A stretch of DNA of 64,000 bases from Porticoccaceae bacterium. GTDB taxonomy: Bacteria; Pseudomonadota; Gammaproteobacteria; Pseudomonadales; Porticoccaceae. Below the pieces are notes generated by a model. The model was given only the letters and a program-made list of their open reading frames with translations. It ran no database searches and had not been told where the DNA came from. Made by a program: the position numbers and the translations under genes. This document shows positions 1 through 9,286 of the stretch, piece after piece. Where the stretch lies: positions 27,790-91,789 of the forward strand of contig PCCK01000091.1 of the NCBI GenBank assembly GCA_002731695.1, given 5' to 3'. Position 1 is the first letter of the stretch. The number at the start of each line of letters is the position of its first letter.

Positions 1-1
1 G

Positions 2-991
2 CTGATAGTAAGCACCGTCGGTCCATATGCGCTATATGGCGAGAATCTTGTAGCAATTTGCGCCGAAACAGGGACTGATTACTGCGACATCACCGGAGAG
101 GTTCACTGGATTAGGCGAATGATTGATAAATATCAAGTTTTAGCCCAATCTAGTGGCGCAAGGATAGTGAATAGTTGCGGTTTTGACTCGATCCCATCTG
201 ATATTGGTAATTACTTTTTACAGGCAAGCGCGCAAGAAAAATTTAACTGCTATCTCCCCCTTGTTTCTATGAGGGTCGCCAAAATCACTGGCGGAGTATC
301 TGGCGGTACTATAGCGAGTTTTATTAGCACGATAGAAGCACTGAAGGCTAGCCCTTCTCTACGCCGTGAAATCGCAAATCCTCGATACTTGTGCCCAGAA
401 AATGGGCCTAAAAAAAACAGCGAACGAAATCCCAAAAAAAAACAACGCTTTGATACGAACTTTTACTCTTGGATAGCGCCATTCATCATGGAAAATATCA
501 ATAGTCGAATCGTAATGCGCTCCTCTTACTTGGGCGGTATGAACTATGGTGACGATTTCACCTATGACGAGGCTATCCTCACAGGCAAGGGTATGTTGGG
601 TCTGTTAAAATCTCTTAGTATATCTCTCATCCTGACTGTATTATTATGGTGTTTTTATTTTCGAATCACCAGAGCCATCTTAAATCTGTTTTTTTTACCT
701 GCGCTCGGTGAAGGCCCCTCCGTTGAATCCCAACAAAGAGGTAGTTTTATAATCCAAATGCTCGGCAGAAATCATGAAAATCACCAACTTCGCGTTTGTA
801 TTAAAGGGGACAGTGATCCTGGATATGGAAGTACAGCAAAGATGCTCGGACAAAGTGCACTGTGTTTATTGGAGACTTCAAAAACTAAAGTCCCGGGGGG
901 ATTTTTGACGCCAGCGTCAGCGATGGGGAGCATGCTGTTATCTCGACTTCAAAGGAATGCGGGCTTGACTTTTGAAATAGATGAACACTAA
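2..991 (+). CDS. saccharopine dehydrogenase-like / trans-acting enoyl reductase family protein, 5' truncated by window edge
   Basis: Frame is open from nt 2 (LIVSTVGPYALYGENLVAICAETGTDYCDITGEVHWIRRMID...) and runs into the 119..991 ORF; STVGPY...GE.....C...GTDY.DITGE and NSCGFDSIPSD motifs are typical of this family. Confidence 0.8.
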   Translation: MIVSTVGPYALYGENLVAICAETGTDYCDITGEVHWIRRMIDKYQVLAQSSGARIVNSCGFDSIPSDIGNYFLQASAQEKFNCYLPLVSMRVAKITGGVSGGTIASFISTIEALKASPSLRREIANPRYLCPENGPKKNSERNPKKKQRFDTNFYSWIAPFIMENINSRIVMRSSYLGGMNYGDDFTYDEAILTGKGMLGLLKSLSISLILTVLLWCFYFRITRAILNLFFLPALGEGPSVESQQRGSFIIQMLGRNHENHQLRVCIKGDSDPGYGSTAKMLGQSALCLLETSKTKVPGGFLTPASAMGSMLLSRLQRNAGLTFEIDEH

Positions 992-1155
992 ACCAAAAGA
1001 TCATATTCTTTATTTGCTGTATCTGAGTACCTCATTCAAATTAGATTAAAATAATCTTTTTAAACATCGTACACTGAAAGTTTTCTTTAAGTTACAATCA
1101 TACTCTCAAGACAAATACCACATAGCATCCAAAATTTTCACATAGTGCAAAGAAT

Positions 1156-2820
1156 ATGGCTCAATACGTCTACACAATGAATCGGGTTGGAAAGATTGTT
1201 CCCCCAAAACGAGAGATTTTGAAAGACATCTCATTATCATTTTTTCCCGGGGCTAAAATTGGAGTTCTGGGATTAAATGGTGCTGGCAAGTCTACTCTCT
1301 TAAAAATAATGGCCGCTATTGACACAGATATTCAAGGTGAAGCACGTCCAATGCAGGGAATTAAGATTGGTTTTTTAGCACAAGAACCAGAGTTAGATTC
1401 CACCAAAACTGTTCGTGGAAACGTTGAGGATGGCGTTCGCGAGGCTGTAGATGCTCTTGCTGGCCTAGAACAGGTATACATCGATTATGGGGACGAAAAT
1501 GCAGATTTCGAAGAATTAGCGAAAAAACAAGAAGAATTTGAATCAATCATAGAGGCCACAGACGCACATAATCTCGATAATATCTTAGACATTGCCGCGG
1601 ATGCACTGCGGCTGCCGCCGTGGGAATCCAGCATAGAATCACTTTCAGGGGGAGAAAAAAGGCGCGTCGCGCTCTGTCGGCTACTACTATCTAAACCAGA
1701 TATGTTGCTGCTAGACGAACCTACCAACCACTTAGATGCCGAATCGGTGTATTGGTTAGAAAAGTTCCTTGAAGAGTTTACCGGAACCGTAGTAGCTGTG
1801 ACTCACGATCGCTATTTCTTGGATAATGTCGCCGGTTGGATACTCGAGCTGGATCGAGGTCACGGTATTCCGTATGAAGGAAACTACTCGACATGGCTCA
1901 GTGCAAAAGAAAAACGTCTGCAAACCGAATTTAAACAGGAGGCATCTCGCCAACGTGCGATAAAACAAGAGTTGGAATGGGTACGACAAAATCCAAGAGG
2001 TCGGCAAGCAAAAAATAAAGCTCGACTAGCGCGCTTCGATGAACTCAATTCACAAGAGTTCCAGTCCAGAAATGAAACAAATGAAATTTATATAGCTCCG
2101 GGAGAACGGCTGGGCGATAAGGTAATTGAACTTGACAAAATATCCAAAGGGTTTGGTAGTGCGTTGCTAATTAAAGACCTTTCATTATCTATTCCAAAGG
2201 GCTCCGTCGTCGGAATTATTGGCGGAAACGGCACTGGAAAATCTACGCTTTTCCGTATGATTGCGGGTAGCGAAAAACCTGACAGCGGATCAATTATTAT
2301 AGGTGACACAGTGAAAATAGCTTTCGTGGAGCAAACTCGTGACTCCTTATGTGATGATCACAATGTCTGGGAAGCCATTTCAGGAGGACAAGATATTCTT
2401 CGGGTTGGTAATTATGAGGTGTCTTCACGAGCATACGCAGGACGTTTCAATTTTAAGGGATCTGACCAGCAGAAAAGAGTAGGTGATTTATCTGGAGGAG
2501 AACGGGGACGCCTTCACCTTGCCAATACATTAAAGCAGGGTGCTAATGTGTTACTTTTGGATGAGCCCTCTAACGATCTTGATATTGAGACCTTACGTGC
2601 TTTAGAGGAGGCAATACTCTCGTTTCCGGGTTGTGTCTTGGTTATTTCTCACGACCGCTGGTTCCTTGATCGCATAGCCACTCACACACTAGCCTACGAA
2701 GATGATGGTGAAATCATTTTTTTTGAAGGTTGCTATAGTGCTTATCATGATGATCTTGTCGAACGAAAAGGCTCCGAAATACAACCATCACGAATCAAAC
2801 ACAAGCGTCTTAAAAGGTAG
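1156..2820 (+). CDS. ettA: energy-dependent translational throttle protein EttA (ABC-F ATPase)
   Basis: Two ABC cassettes (GLNGAGKST, GGNGTGKST; LSGGEKRRVALCRLLL, LSGGERGRLHLANTL); N-terminus MAQYVYTMNRVGKIVPPKREILKDISLSFFPGAKIGVLG is EttA-like. Confidence 0.93.
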   Translation: MAQYVYTMNRVGKIVPPKREILKDISLSFFPGAKIGVLGLNGAGKSTLLKIMAAIDTDIQGEARPMQGIKIGFLAQEPELDSTKTVRGNVEDGVREAVDALAGLEQVYIDYGDENADFEELAKKQEEFESIIEATDAHNLDNILDIAADALRLPPWESSIESLSGGEKRRVALCRLLLSKPDMLLLDEPTNHLDAESVYWLEKFLEEFTGTVVAVTHDRYFLDNVAGWILELDRGHGIPYEGNYSTWLSAKEKRLQTEFKQEASRQRAIKQELEWVRQNPRGRQAKNKARLARFDELNSQEFQSRNETNEIYIAPGERLGDKVIELDKISKGFGSALLIKDLSLSIPKGSVVGIIGGNGTGKSTLFRMIAGSEKPDSGSIIIGDTVKIAFVEQTRDSLCDDHNVWEAISGGQDILRVGNYEVSSRAYAGRFNFKGSDQQKRVGDLSGGERGRLHLANTLKQGANVLLLDEPSNDLDIETLRALEEAILSFPGCVLVISHDRWFLDRIATHTLAYEDDGEIIFFEGCYSAYHDDLVERKGSEIQPSRIKHKRLKR

Positions 2821-2829
2821 GAAATTTGT

Positions 2830-3273
2830 ATGGCATCTATCTGGCACACCAAACCAGACTTAAAATATATCAACCAATACATACTCTCAGGCACCATAGA
2901 CAGTCATCTTGGTATTTCAATGACGGTAGTGGGTGACGACTTCTTGTCTGCAACTATGCCGGCAGACGCGAGAACTTTTCAACCCGGCGGAATTATTCAT
3001 GGTGGCGCAAATGTCGTGTTAGCGGAAACATTGGGTAGTACTGCCGGATACCATGTTATCGACAGAGATCTCCAGCAGTGCCGCGGTCAAGACATAAGCG
3101 CTACGCACCTTCGTCCTGTTTCTGAGGGAGTAGTTACAGGGACAACTCGGCCGATCCACCTTGGACGACGCTCTCATGTGTGGGAAATAGAACTCCGTAA
3201 CAGTGCTGGGAAACTCACTTGTGTGGCTAGACTTATCCTAGCAATAGTTGGAAAAGATAAAGACAAAGTTTGA
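2830..3273 (+). CDS. hotdog-fold thioesterase (PaaI/YdiI/MenI-like)
   Basis: GIIHGGANVVLAETLGS and ATHLRPVSEGVVTGTTRPIHLGRRSHVWEIEL hotdog thioesterase motifs. Confidence 0.85.
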   Translation: MASIWHTKPDLKYINQYILSGTIDSHLGISMTVVGDDFLSATMPADARTFQPGGIIHGGANVVLAETLGSTAGYHVIDRDLQQCRGQDISATHLRPVSEGVVTGTTRPIHLGRRSHVWEIELRNSAGKLTCVARLILAIVGKDKDKV

Positions 3274-3482
3274 GGACAAGCCTAATTTACGACCATTTCA
3301 AAAACACATGTATAAATCTATCTGGCAGTTTCATGATTACTCATCCGCAAGCGCAAACATCATTTTAAATATCGAGTGTTTGAATCAGTTTATTAAGGAG
3401 TCAAAGTATTGCGAGGGATCAACGAGTTTCGCGACTAGTAAAACAGCTGCGAAAGTTTGCCCCTAAACAATACAAAGAGCTA

Positions 3483-4007
3483 TCAACGGTCAATTTTTAT
3501 CATGCGTACCCAATATTCTAGTGTTGGATGCAATTGCTGCAGTTCACTCGCAGCGACTTGGGCAAGCTGTCGATTTCCGAATTTACCATAAAGTAAAAGA
3601 GTGAGCACTCCTCGCTGTTTTACTGAATTTGTAAGCCATAAGCTACTTGATTCACTGACATACTCTTCCCGATGCTTTAACGCGGCATCTCGCGAGGCAT
3701 ACGCTCCTAACTGAATCGTCCAGACAAATTCTGGCAATGTTCCACCCAAGTGTTCTTCTTGCTTGACGGAACGAGGGGATGCCGCTTGGCTATTAAGCTC
3801 AGATTTTACATAGTCTCTAAATTTTTCTTGGCGGCCAGTGTGAGAGTCTTCAGAACGGCATCTCCATGCGGAGTCAAAATTTTCTTCACTCGTGCAAGAC
3901 CAAACAATCTGATCCGAGTAGTTATTATTTAAGTCTCGAAAACTAGCACCCTTGATGCACCCGTTTGAGGCTAAAACGCAAAAGAGGATAAGAAGAAGAC
4001 GATTCAT
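3483..4007 (-). CDS. SPOR-domain protein, probable exported protein or lipoprotein
   Basis: N-terminal signal-like MNRLLLILFCVLASNGC; C-terminal SPOR-like WTIQLGAYASRDAALKHREEY...LLYGKFGNRQLAQVAASEL. Confidence 0.7.
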   Translation of the reverse strand: MNRLLLILFCVLASNGCIKGASFRDLNNNYSDQIVWSCTSEENFDSAWRCRSEDSHTGRQEKFRDYVKSELNSQAASPRSVKQEEHLGGTLPEFVWTIQLGAYASRDAALKHREEYVSESSSLWLTNSVKQRGVLTLLLYGKFGNRQLAQVAASELQQLHPTLEYWVRMIKIDR

Positions 4008-4213
4008 TAACGTGGTTCTCGAAAGTTTTCAATTCACACCTAAACGAAAGACTAAGCAGATAACAATACAATGAAATAGAGTAAAAGTGGTAAGTTTCAA
4101 CATAAAATAAATACTGCCTAAGAAAGTCAAGTTCATTTTTCACAACATGACCACCTTTTTTCCTAATTCCATAAAAAAAATCATTTTTTAAAAGACGGTT
4201 TATGCCTCGAGTG

Positions 4214-4250
4214 AATCTATTTTTGCTCAAATAAGGTGCAAAAATAGATT
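4214..4250. promoter_or_regulatory. perfect 13-bp inverted repeat upstream of amt
   Basis: AATCTATTTTTGC-TCAAATAAGGT-GCAAAAATAGATT followed by TTTACTTCCTTTT; lies in the intergenic region between the divergent SPOR gene and amt. Confidence 0.5.
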
Positions 4251-4264
4251 TTACTTCCTTTTAA

Positions 4265-4279
4265 GCACTACTAAAGTGC
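4265..4279. promoter_or_regulatory. possible NtrC-like operator (GCAC-N7-GTGC)
   Basis: GCACTACTAAAGTGC about 110 bp upstream of amt; matches the half-site spacing of the NtrC consensus. No clear sigma-54 -24/-12 found. Confidence 0.35.
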
Positions 4280-4386
4280 GTATTATTAAAATAATTTTTA
4301 TTTCTGTTTAAAACAAGTGCATAAGTACAAAAATTAGCCTATAGAGAAAGCGTTAGATCCATAATATTTAATTAAGGAGGGTGGTG

Positions 4387-5697
4387 ATGAAATACACTAT
4401 TGCTTCAATCAAAAATATCTTAAAAATTTTTACCCTTGTGATGCTATCGTTTACCGCAGCAGCCGACAATCTCAATGGCGCAAACACCTCATGGATTCTT
4501 ACTTCCACTGCCCTTGTCCTGTTCATGACAATTCCGGGACTATCACTATTTTATGGAGGTTTGGTTCGCTCGAGAAGTGTGCTTTCCATATTGATGCAGT
4601 GTTTTTCAATAACATGCTTAGTATCAATAATCTGGTTAGTAGCAGGCTATAGTCTTGCCTTTGGGGACGGTGGTGCTGTGAATGCACTGATCGGGAATTT
4701 AGAAAACTTTATGATGGGTCAGGTCTTGGAAGATTCGATGGCGGGCGACATTCCAGAATCAGTGTTTGCGATGTTTCAGCTCACCTTTGCGATAATCACT
4801 CCCGCTTTAATCGTTGGCGCATTCGCTGAACGTATGCGCTTTAGTTCTATGCTTGTATTCAGTGGCTTGTGGGTAGTATTTGTTTATGTGCCCATTACTC
4901 ATTGGGTATGGGGAGGTGGATGGTTAGGAGAGATGGGATTACTCGATTTTGCTGGAGGCACGGTAGTGCATATTACAGCGGGCGTTGCGGCTCTTGTAGC
5001 AGCATTAGTTATCGGCAACCGCAATGGGTTCCCGAATCAGGCAATGCCTCCCCATAATCTGACTATGTCAATGACGGGGGCCGGCATGCTTTGGGTAGGC
5101 TGGTTTGGTTTTAATGCAGGATCGGCGCTAGCGGCAAATGGCGACGCCGGCATGGCAATGCTCGCTACACACATATCTGCAGCCTCAGGGGCACTCGCTT
5201 GGATGATGATGGAATGGACTAAATTTGGAAAACCCTCTGCACTAGGAGCCGTAACTGGAATGGTAGCAGGCCTCGGCACAATCACTCCAGCTTCTGGTTT
5301 CGTTGGTCCTGGCGGTGCGCTAATTATTGGTTCCAGTGCAGGTGTAATATGTTATTATGCAACGCAGGCTATAAAGCAGAAATTTAAAATTGATGATTCA
5401 CTCGATGTCTTCCCTGTTCACGGAATTGGCGGAATGCTTGGAACGCTATGTGCTGGTATTTTTGCCTCCGATCAGCTGGGTGTCTTCAGCGGTCAAGGTT
5501 ATGGGGAAGGGGTTACCATGGGCTCGCAAATTTATGTCCAGCTAATTGGTGTCGTTAGCACAGTCGTTTATACAGCGTTGGTCTCACTGATACTCTTAAA
5601 ATTGGTGGACAAACTTTTAGGACTCAGAATCGATTCAGAGGAAGAAACAAATGGGCTCGATTTGGTCGAGCACAACGAGAAAGGTTATGATCTTTGA
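4387..5697 (+). CDS. amt: ammonium transporter (Amt family)
   Basis: ORF 4381..5697; TSTALVLFMTIPGLSLFYGGLVRSRSVLS, GGTVVHITAGVAALVAALVIG, VHGIGGMLGTL. Start placed at ATG 4387 because AAGGAGGG ends about 6 nt upstream. Confidence 0.95.
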   Translation: MKYTIASIKNILKIFTLVMLSFTAAADNLNGANTSWILTSTALVLFMTIPGLSLFYGGLVRSRSVLSILMQCFSITCLVSIIWLVAGYSLAFGDGGAVNALIGNLENFMMGQVLEDSMAGDIPESVFAMFQLTFAIITPALIVGAFAERMRFSSMLVFSGLWVVFVYVPITHWVWGGGWLGEMGLLDFAGGTVVHITAGVAALVAALVIGNRNGFPNQAMPPHNLTMSMTGAGMLWVGWFGFNAGSALAANGDAGMAMLATHISAASGALAWMMMEWTKFGKPSALGAVTGMVAGLGTITPASGFVGPGGALIIGSSAGVICYYATQAIKQKFKIDDSLDVFPVHGIGGMLGTLCAGIFASDQLGVFSGQGYGEGVTMGSQIYVQLIGVVSTVVYTALVSLILLKLVDKLLGLRIDSEEETNGLDLVEHNEKGYDL

Positions 5698-5785
5698 AAA
5701 ATGGCCTCACCTAAGAGTTGAAGATACATGAACCAACAAGTAGCGCATCGGGGCTGTTAATAAATATCATCGGCTTCTTTGCCGA

Positions 5786-6691
5786 TTAACGTCCATGTTC
5801 TCGGTACCGATCCAAGTACTTACACATGTAAGAAGCGCCATCAAGAGTGCGGTAGGTGGGTCTTTGCATTAAATCAGGAGGAATCAGGTAAAGATGTCCA
5901 CCCTTAACTGCGGTAATGTTTCTCCATCGGCTCCAAGTTTTTTTCCATGACCCTAATCGCTCTTGCGTACCACTAGATAGTATCACTTCCGGATCAAATT
6001 TCATGATCGTTTCAATGTTAACGCGAGGCACTAACGGTGAAGAGGTTGCAAAAATATTCACACCTCCGCATATTCTTATCACATCACTCACCAAGTGTTC
6101 GCCATTAAGGGTCATAATGGGGTCATCCCATATCTGATAAAAAGTTTTTACCTTCTTTTTGTGTTCATATGTTTTATTAAGGTACCGTAACTTTTTTTGA
6201 AAATTAGCCGCGATGCGTTTACTTTCAATTGTTTTATCCGATAGCCTGCCTAGCTTTTTTAAAAGCTCCGGAATATGTGACAGCTTTGTTACTTCGATAA
6301 CAAAAACTGTTAATTCTAGTTCGCTTAAACGCTGAACGATTTCGAAACCATTGCCCGAGCTCCACGCAAATACGAGATCAGGCTGTAAACTTAGAATAAG
6401 TTCATAATTAACCCGTGAATGATTATTTACACGAGTGATACTCTTGGCCTCATGGGGATAATTACTAAACTCATCCACACCAACAATGTTACCTCCGGCA
6501 CCAATGTGGAAAAGAAGTTCAGTTATGTTAGGTGCTAAGCTAACAATTCTTTTTGCTGGGGCTCGTAAGGTTATTTCACGCTTTAAATCATCGACTTCCG
6601 AAATATTGCTATTAGCAGTAGCTGGACATAAAACGCAAAACATACTGACGGCAGTGATTAGGAAAATAAAAAGTGTAGATAGCTTCACCAA
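5786..6691 (-). CDS. btuF: cobalamin (vitamin B12) ABC transporter substrate-binding protein, BtuF-like
   Basis: Signal peptide then RIVSLAPNITELLFHIGAGGNIVGVDEFSNYP periplasmic-binding motif; last gene of riboswitch/btuB/cobO/btuC/btuD cluster. Confidence 0.85.
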   Translation of the reverse strand: MVKLSTLFIFLITAVSMFCVLCPATANSNISEVDDLKREITLRAPAKRIVSLAPNITELLFHIGAGGNIVGVDEFSNYPHEAKSITRVNNHSRVNYELILSLQPDLVFAWSSGNGFEIVQRLSELELTVFVIEVTKLSHIPELLKKLGRLSDKTIESKRIAANFQKKLRYLNKTYEHKKKVKTFYQIWDDPIMTLNGEHLVSDVIRICGGVNIFATSSPLVPRVNIETIMKFDPEVILSSGTQERLGSWKKTWSRWRNITAVKGGHLYLIPPDLMQRPTYRTLDGASYMCKYLDRYREHGR

Positions 6692-7461
6692 TTGATCACT
6701 ATATTTTTGCCAGTTTCGGGATGCTTAATTATACAAGGGCCTATGCCGAAGACATCAAAAATTAGTTTCTCACTCAGGATTTTATCTGGCGGCCCCTCCG
6801 CAACGACATAACCTTTGTCAAAAACAATAACGTTATCCGCAAAATGAGTAGCCAAATTTAAATCATGTGACACGACAATGACGCCAACACCCCGTCTCGC
6901 TAAATCAGATACAAGTTCCATCATCAATACCTGATGCGAAAGATCAAGGGCAGATGTTGGCTCATCCAGAATCAAGAATTGCTCTCCAGCTAAGGTCGGC
7001 TCCCATATTTGGGCCATGACCCGAGCAAGTTGAACTCGCTGTTTCTCCCCTCCGGACATTTTAGTAAATAGTCGCTCTTCCAGATGCTCAGCATCTACTA
7101 CCTTAAGGGCCTCCCTGACAATTTCGGCGTCCCTTACAACACCAGATCGGTGTGGAATACGTCCCAATGAAACCACTTCCAAAGCATTGAATGGAAAATC
7201 AAGCGAGCTATTTTGAGGGAGAACGCTAATCATTTTTGCCCGCTGTTCAGATCTCCACTCAATCAGGTCCTTTCCATTAAAGATGATCCGACCACAGGTC
7301 GGTGCAAGCTCACCACTTAGGACCTTCACAAAACTAGATTTACCGGCGCCGTTAGGACCAACTATAACCGTAATTTTCCCACTATTTATAGAAAGATTAA
7401 CACCCCGAAGAATATCAAAGCCAGATTTGGTAAGCGAAATGCTGTCTGTTGTGAAAGACAT
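6685..7461 (-). CDS. btuD: ABC transporter ATP-binding protein (BtuD/HmuV-type), probable B12 uptake
   Basis: VGPNGAGKSSFVKVLSGEL (Walker A), MSGGEKQRVQLARVMAQIWEP signature, LILDEPTSALD; gene context. Confidence 0.87.
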   Translation of the reverse strand: MSFTTDSISLTKSGFDILRGVNLSINSGKITVIVGPNGAGKSSFVKVLSGELAPTCGRIIFNGKDLIEWRSEQRAKMISVLPQNSSLDFPFNALEVVSLGRIPHRSGVVRDAEIVREALKVVDAEHLEERLFTKMSGGEKQRVQLARVMAQIWEPTLAGEQFLILDEPTSALDLSHQVLMMELVSDLARRGVGVIVVSHDLNLATHFADNVIVFDKGYVVAEGPPDKILSEKLIFDVFGIGPCIIKHPETGKNIVINW

Positions 7462-7464
7462 AAA

Positions 7465-8508
7465 TCAAATTTGTTTACGTTGGTCTGCAAGCAACATGAT
7501 GAAAAATGGAGCACCAAGAACGGCCGTCAAAATCCCTGGTGGAATTTCGATCGGTGCATAAACGACACGAGCAAAGATATCTGCGATCAACAAAAGAATA
7601 CCGCCAGCTAATGCCGATAGGGGCAATAACCATTTGTGATCGGGACCAATTAGTAACCGTACCATGTGCGGTATAACTAACCCAACAAAACCAATCATCC
7701 CCGCAACAGCAACAGCAGAACCAACACCAAGTGTCGTCAAGAGAAGAAGTTTTTTCTTTACGCGCTGGACATCAATACCCAAGTGCCTTGCCTCTGATTC
7801 TCCTAAAAGTAACGCATTAAGCGATTGACTTTCCCGAGAGAAAATCATCAAAACAAATATGCCTACAGAACCAACGATAAAAACGCGGGGCCAATTAGCA
7901 GTACTTAGGTTACCCATTTGCCATACACTTAATTGCCTGAGCATTTCATTATCAGCAAAGTAGCTAAGCCAACTATTTACAGCACCCGCTAATGCGCTTA
8001 CAGCTATTCCCGCAAGTAACATAGTTGACACAGAAGTACCAAATGTGGATGTAGACAGCCTGTAGACGATAAGAGTTGCAAAAAGACTGCCGAAAAAAGC
8101 TCCTGTTGCAATCAATGATAATCCCAAAATCGAATTGCTTTGCAACCATGCTCCGGCAAAAACTATTACTAAACTGGCTCCCAACGATGCCCCACTTGAA
8201 ACGCCTATCAATGATGGCGCCGCCAGAGGGTTTCTAAAGAGACCCTGCATCACAGCACCACTAATTGCGAGGACAACTCCCACCAAGAAGGCAAGACACA
8301 ATCGGGGCAATCGTATATCAAATAATATAATCTCAATCTGACCTGAGCTAAGGTCGGTACCGTTTGATCGAAAAAGCATACTTACACAGTGCTGAATAAT
8401 GATATCAATCGGAATTTTTACGGCTCCTGTGCTCATTCCCACCATAATCACCAGTGGTAAAGACAGCCACAAAAGAGCACTCAATTCCCGGGGTGCCATT
8501 CTTTGCAA
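7465..8508 (-). CDS. btuC: FecCD-family ABC transporter permease (BtuC), probable B12 uptake
   Basis: DIRLPRLCLAFLVGVVLAISGAVMQGLFRNPLAAPSLIGVSSGASLGA; GMIGFVGLVIPHMVRLLIGPDH. Confidence 0.9.
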   Translation of the reverse strand: MQRMAPRELSALLWLSLPLVIMVGMSTGAVKIPIDIIIQHCVSMLFRSNGTDLSSGQIEIILFDIRLPRLCLAFLVGVVLAISGAVMQGLFRNPLAAPSLIGVSSGASLGASLVIVFAGAWLQSNSILGLSLIATGAFFGSLFATLIVYRLSTSTFGTSVSTMLLAGIAVSALAGAVNSWLSYFADNEMLRQLSVWQMGNLSTANWPRVFIVGSVGIFVLMIFSRESQSLNALLLGESEARHLGIDVQRVKKKLLLLTTLGVGSAVAVAGMIGFVGLVIPHMVRLLIGPDHKWLLPLSALAGGILLLIADIFARVVYAPIEIPPGILTAVLGAPFFIMLLADQRKQI

Positions 8509-9129
8509 TTAGTAGTCCACTCCTTTACGTGCCTTAATGCCAAAGTTGTAGGCATGTCTTACTTCTTTAACCTCAGATACGGTATCAGCTATCTCTCTTA
8601 TTGCAGCACCGCCACCGCGTCCTGTTAATACAACACTCTGATTGCTCGGTCTAGCCGTTAAGGCGTTTACGACCCGCTTCTCATCCAAATATTTAAAACT
8701 GAGCATATAAGTAATCTCATCCAGAACAACCAAATGATAACTTTGGTCTGAGAGCATTGGTTCTACCACAGACCAAGTCTTCACTGCCGCCTCAATATCT
8801 CCGGCACGGTCTTGCGTATCCCAGGTAAAACCCGTGCCCATTTGATAAAAGTCGACTTCCGGTAATACGTTCTTTAGAAACAGTTCTTCTCCAGAGAGCT
8901 GTTCTCCTTTTATAAACTGAACCACTCCCACTCGATACCCATATCCCAGCGCCCGCATTATCATACCAAATGCCGAACTAGTCTTTCCCTTCCCATCGCC
9001 AGTCAATAGGATTATAACTCCTCGCTCCTCGATGGCAGATGCTATACCCGCATCAATTTTTTTCTTCTGTTTTTTCATTTTTTTCTTGTGGCGCTGTTCG
9101 TCTTTTATTTGCTTTTCTGACATAGACAT
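8509..9129 (-). CDS. cobO: cob(I)yrinic acid a,c-diamide adenosyltransferase
   Basis: GVIILLTGDGKGKTSSAFGMIMRALGYGYRVGVVQFIKG P-loop and VVLDEITYMLSFKYLD typical of CobO/BtuR. Confidence 0.94.
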   Translation of the reverse strand: MSMSEKQIKDEQRHKKKMKKQKKKIDAGIASAIEERGVIILLTGDGKGKTSSAFGMIMRALGYGYRVGVVQFIKGEQLSGEELFLKNVLPEVDFYQMGTGFTWDTQDRAGDIEAAVKTWSVVEPMLSDQSYHLVVLDEITYMLSFKYLDEKRVVNALTARPSNQSVVLTGRGGGAAIREIADTVSEVKEVRHAYNFGIKARKGVDY

Positions 9130-9286
9130 GTCCTTTTTATGTTTAACTTGAATTGCCGAAGGGCGACTATGGAGCAGTTACATTAATAATCAATTTATCA
9201 CTTGAGCTATAATTTCGGAGGCATAAACGAGTCTCGGACTCGGATGACTAAAATAGACGTTACCATCAACTCAAAATACTTTTGTA

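Noticed and set aside
3248-3466. 72-aa plus-strand ORF overlapping the thioesterase 3' end
   Set aside because: No recognisable domain and no good RBS; probably non-coding spacer. A TTG/ATT reading after AAGGAG near 3400 also gives only very short peptides
3943-4230. 95-aa minus-strand ORF upstream of the SPOR gene
   Set aside because: Overlaps the start of the SPOR gene and the inverted repeat; AT-rich, no domain, unlikely to be real
5769-5786. ATCGGC-TTCTTT-GCCGAT hairpin between amt and btuF
   Set aside because: Short 6-bp stem without a clear U-tract on either strand; a terminator is possible but not supported well enough to list
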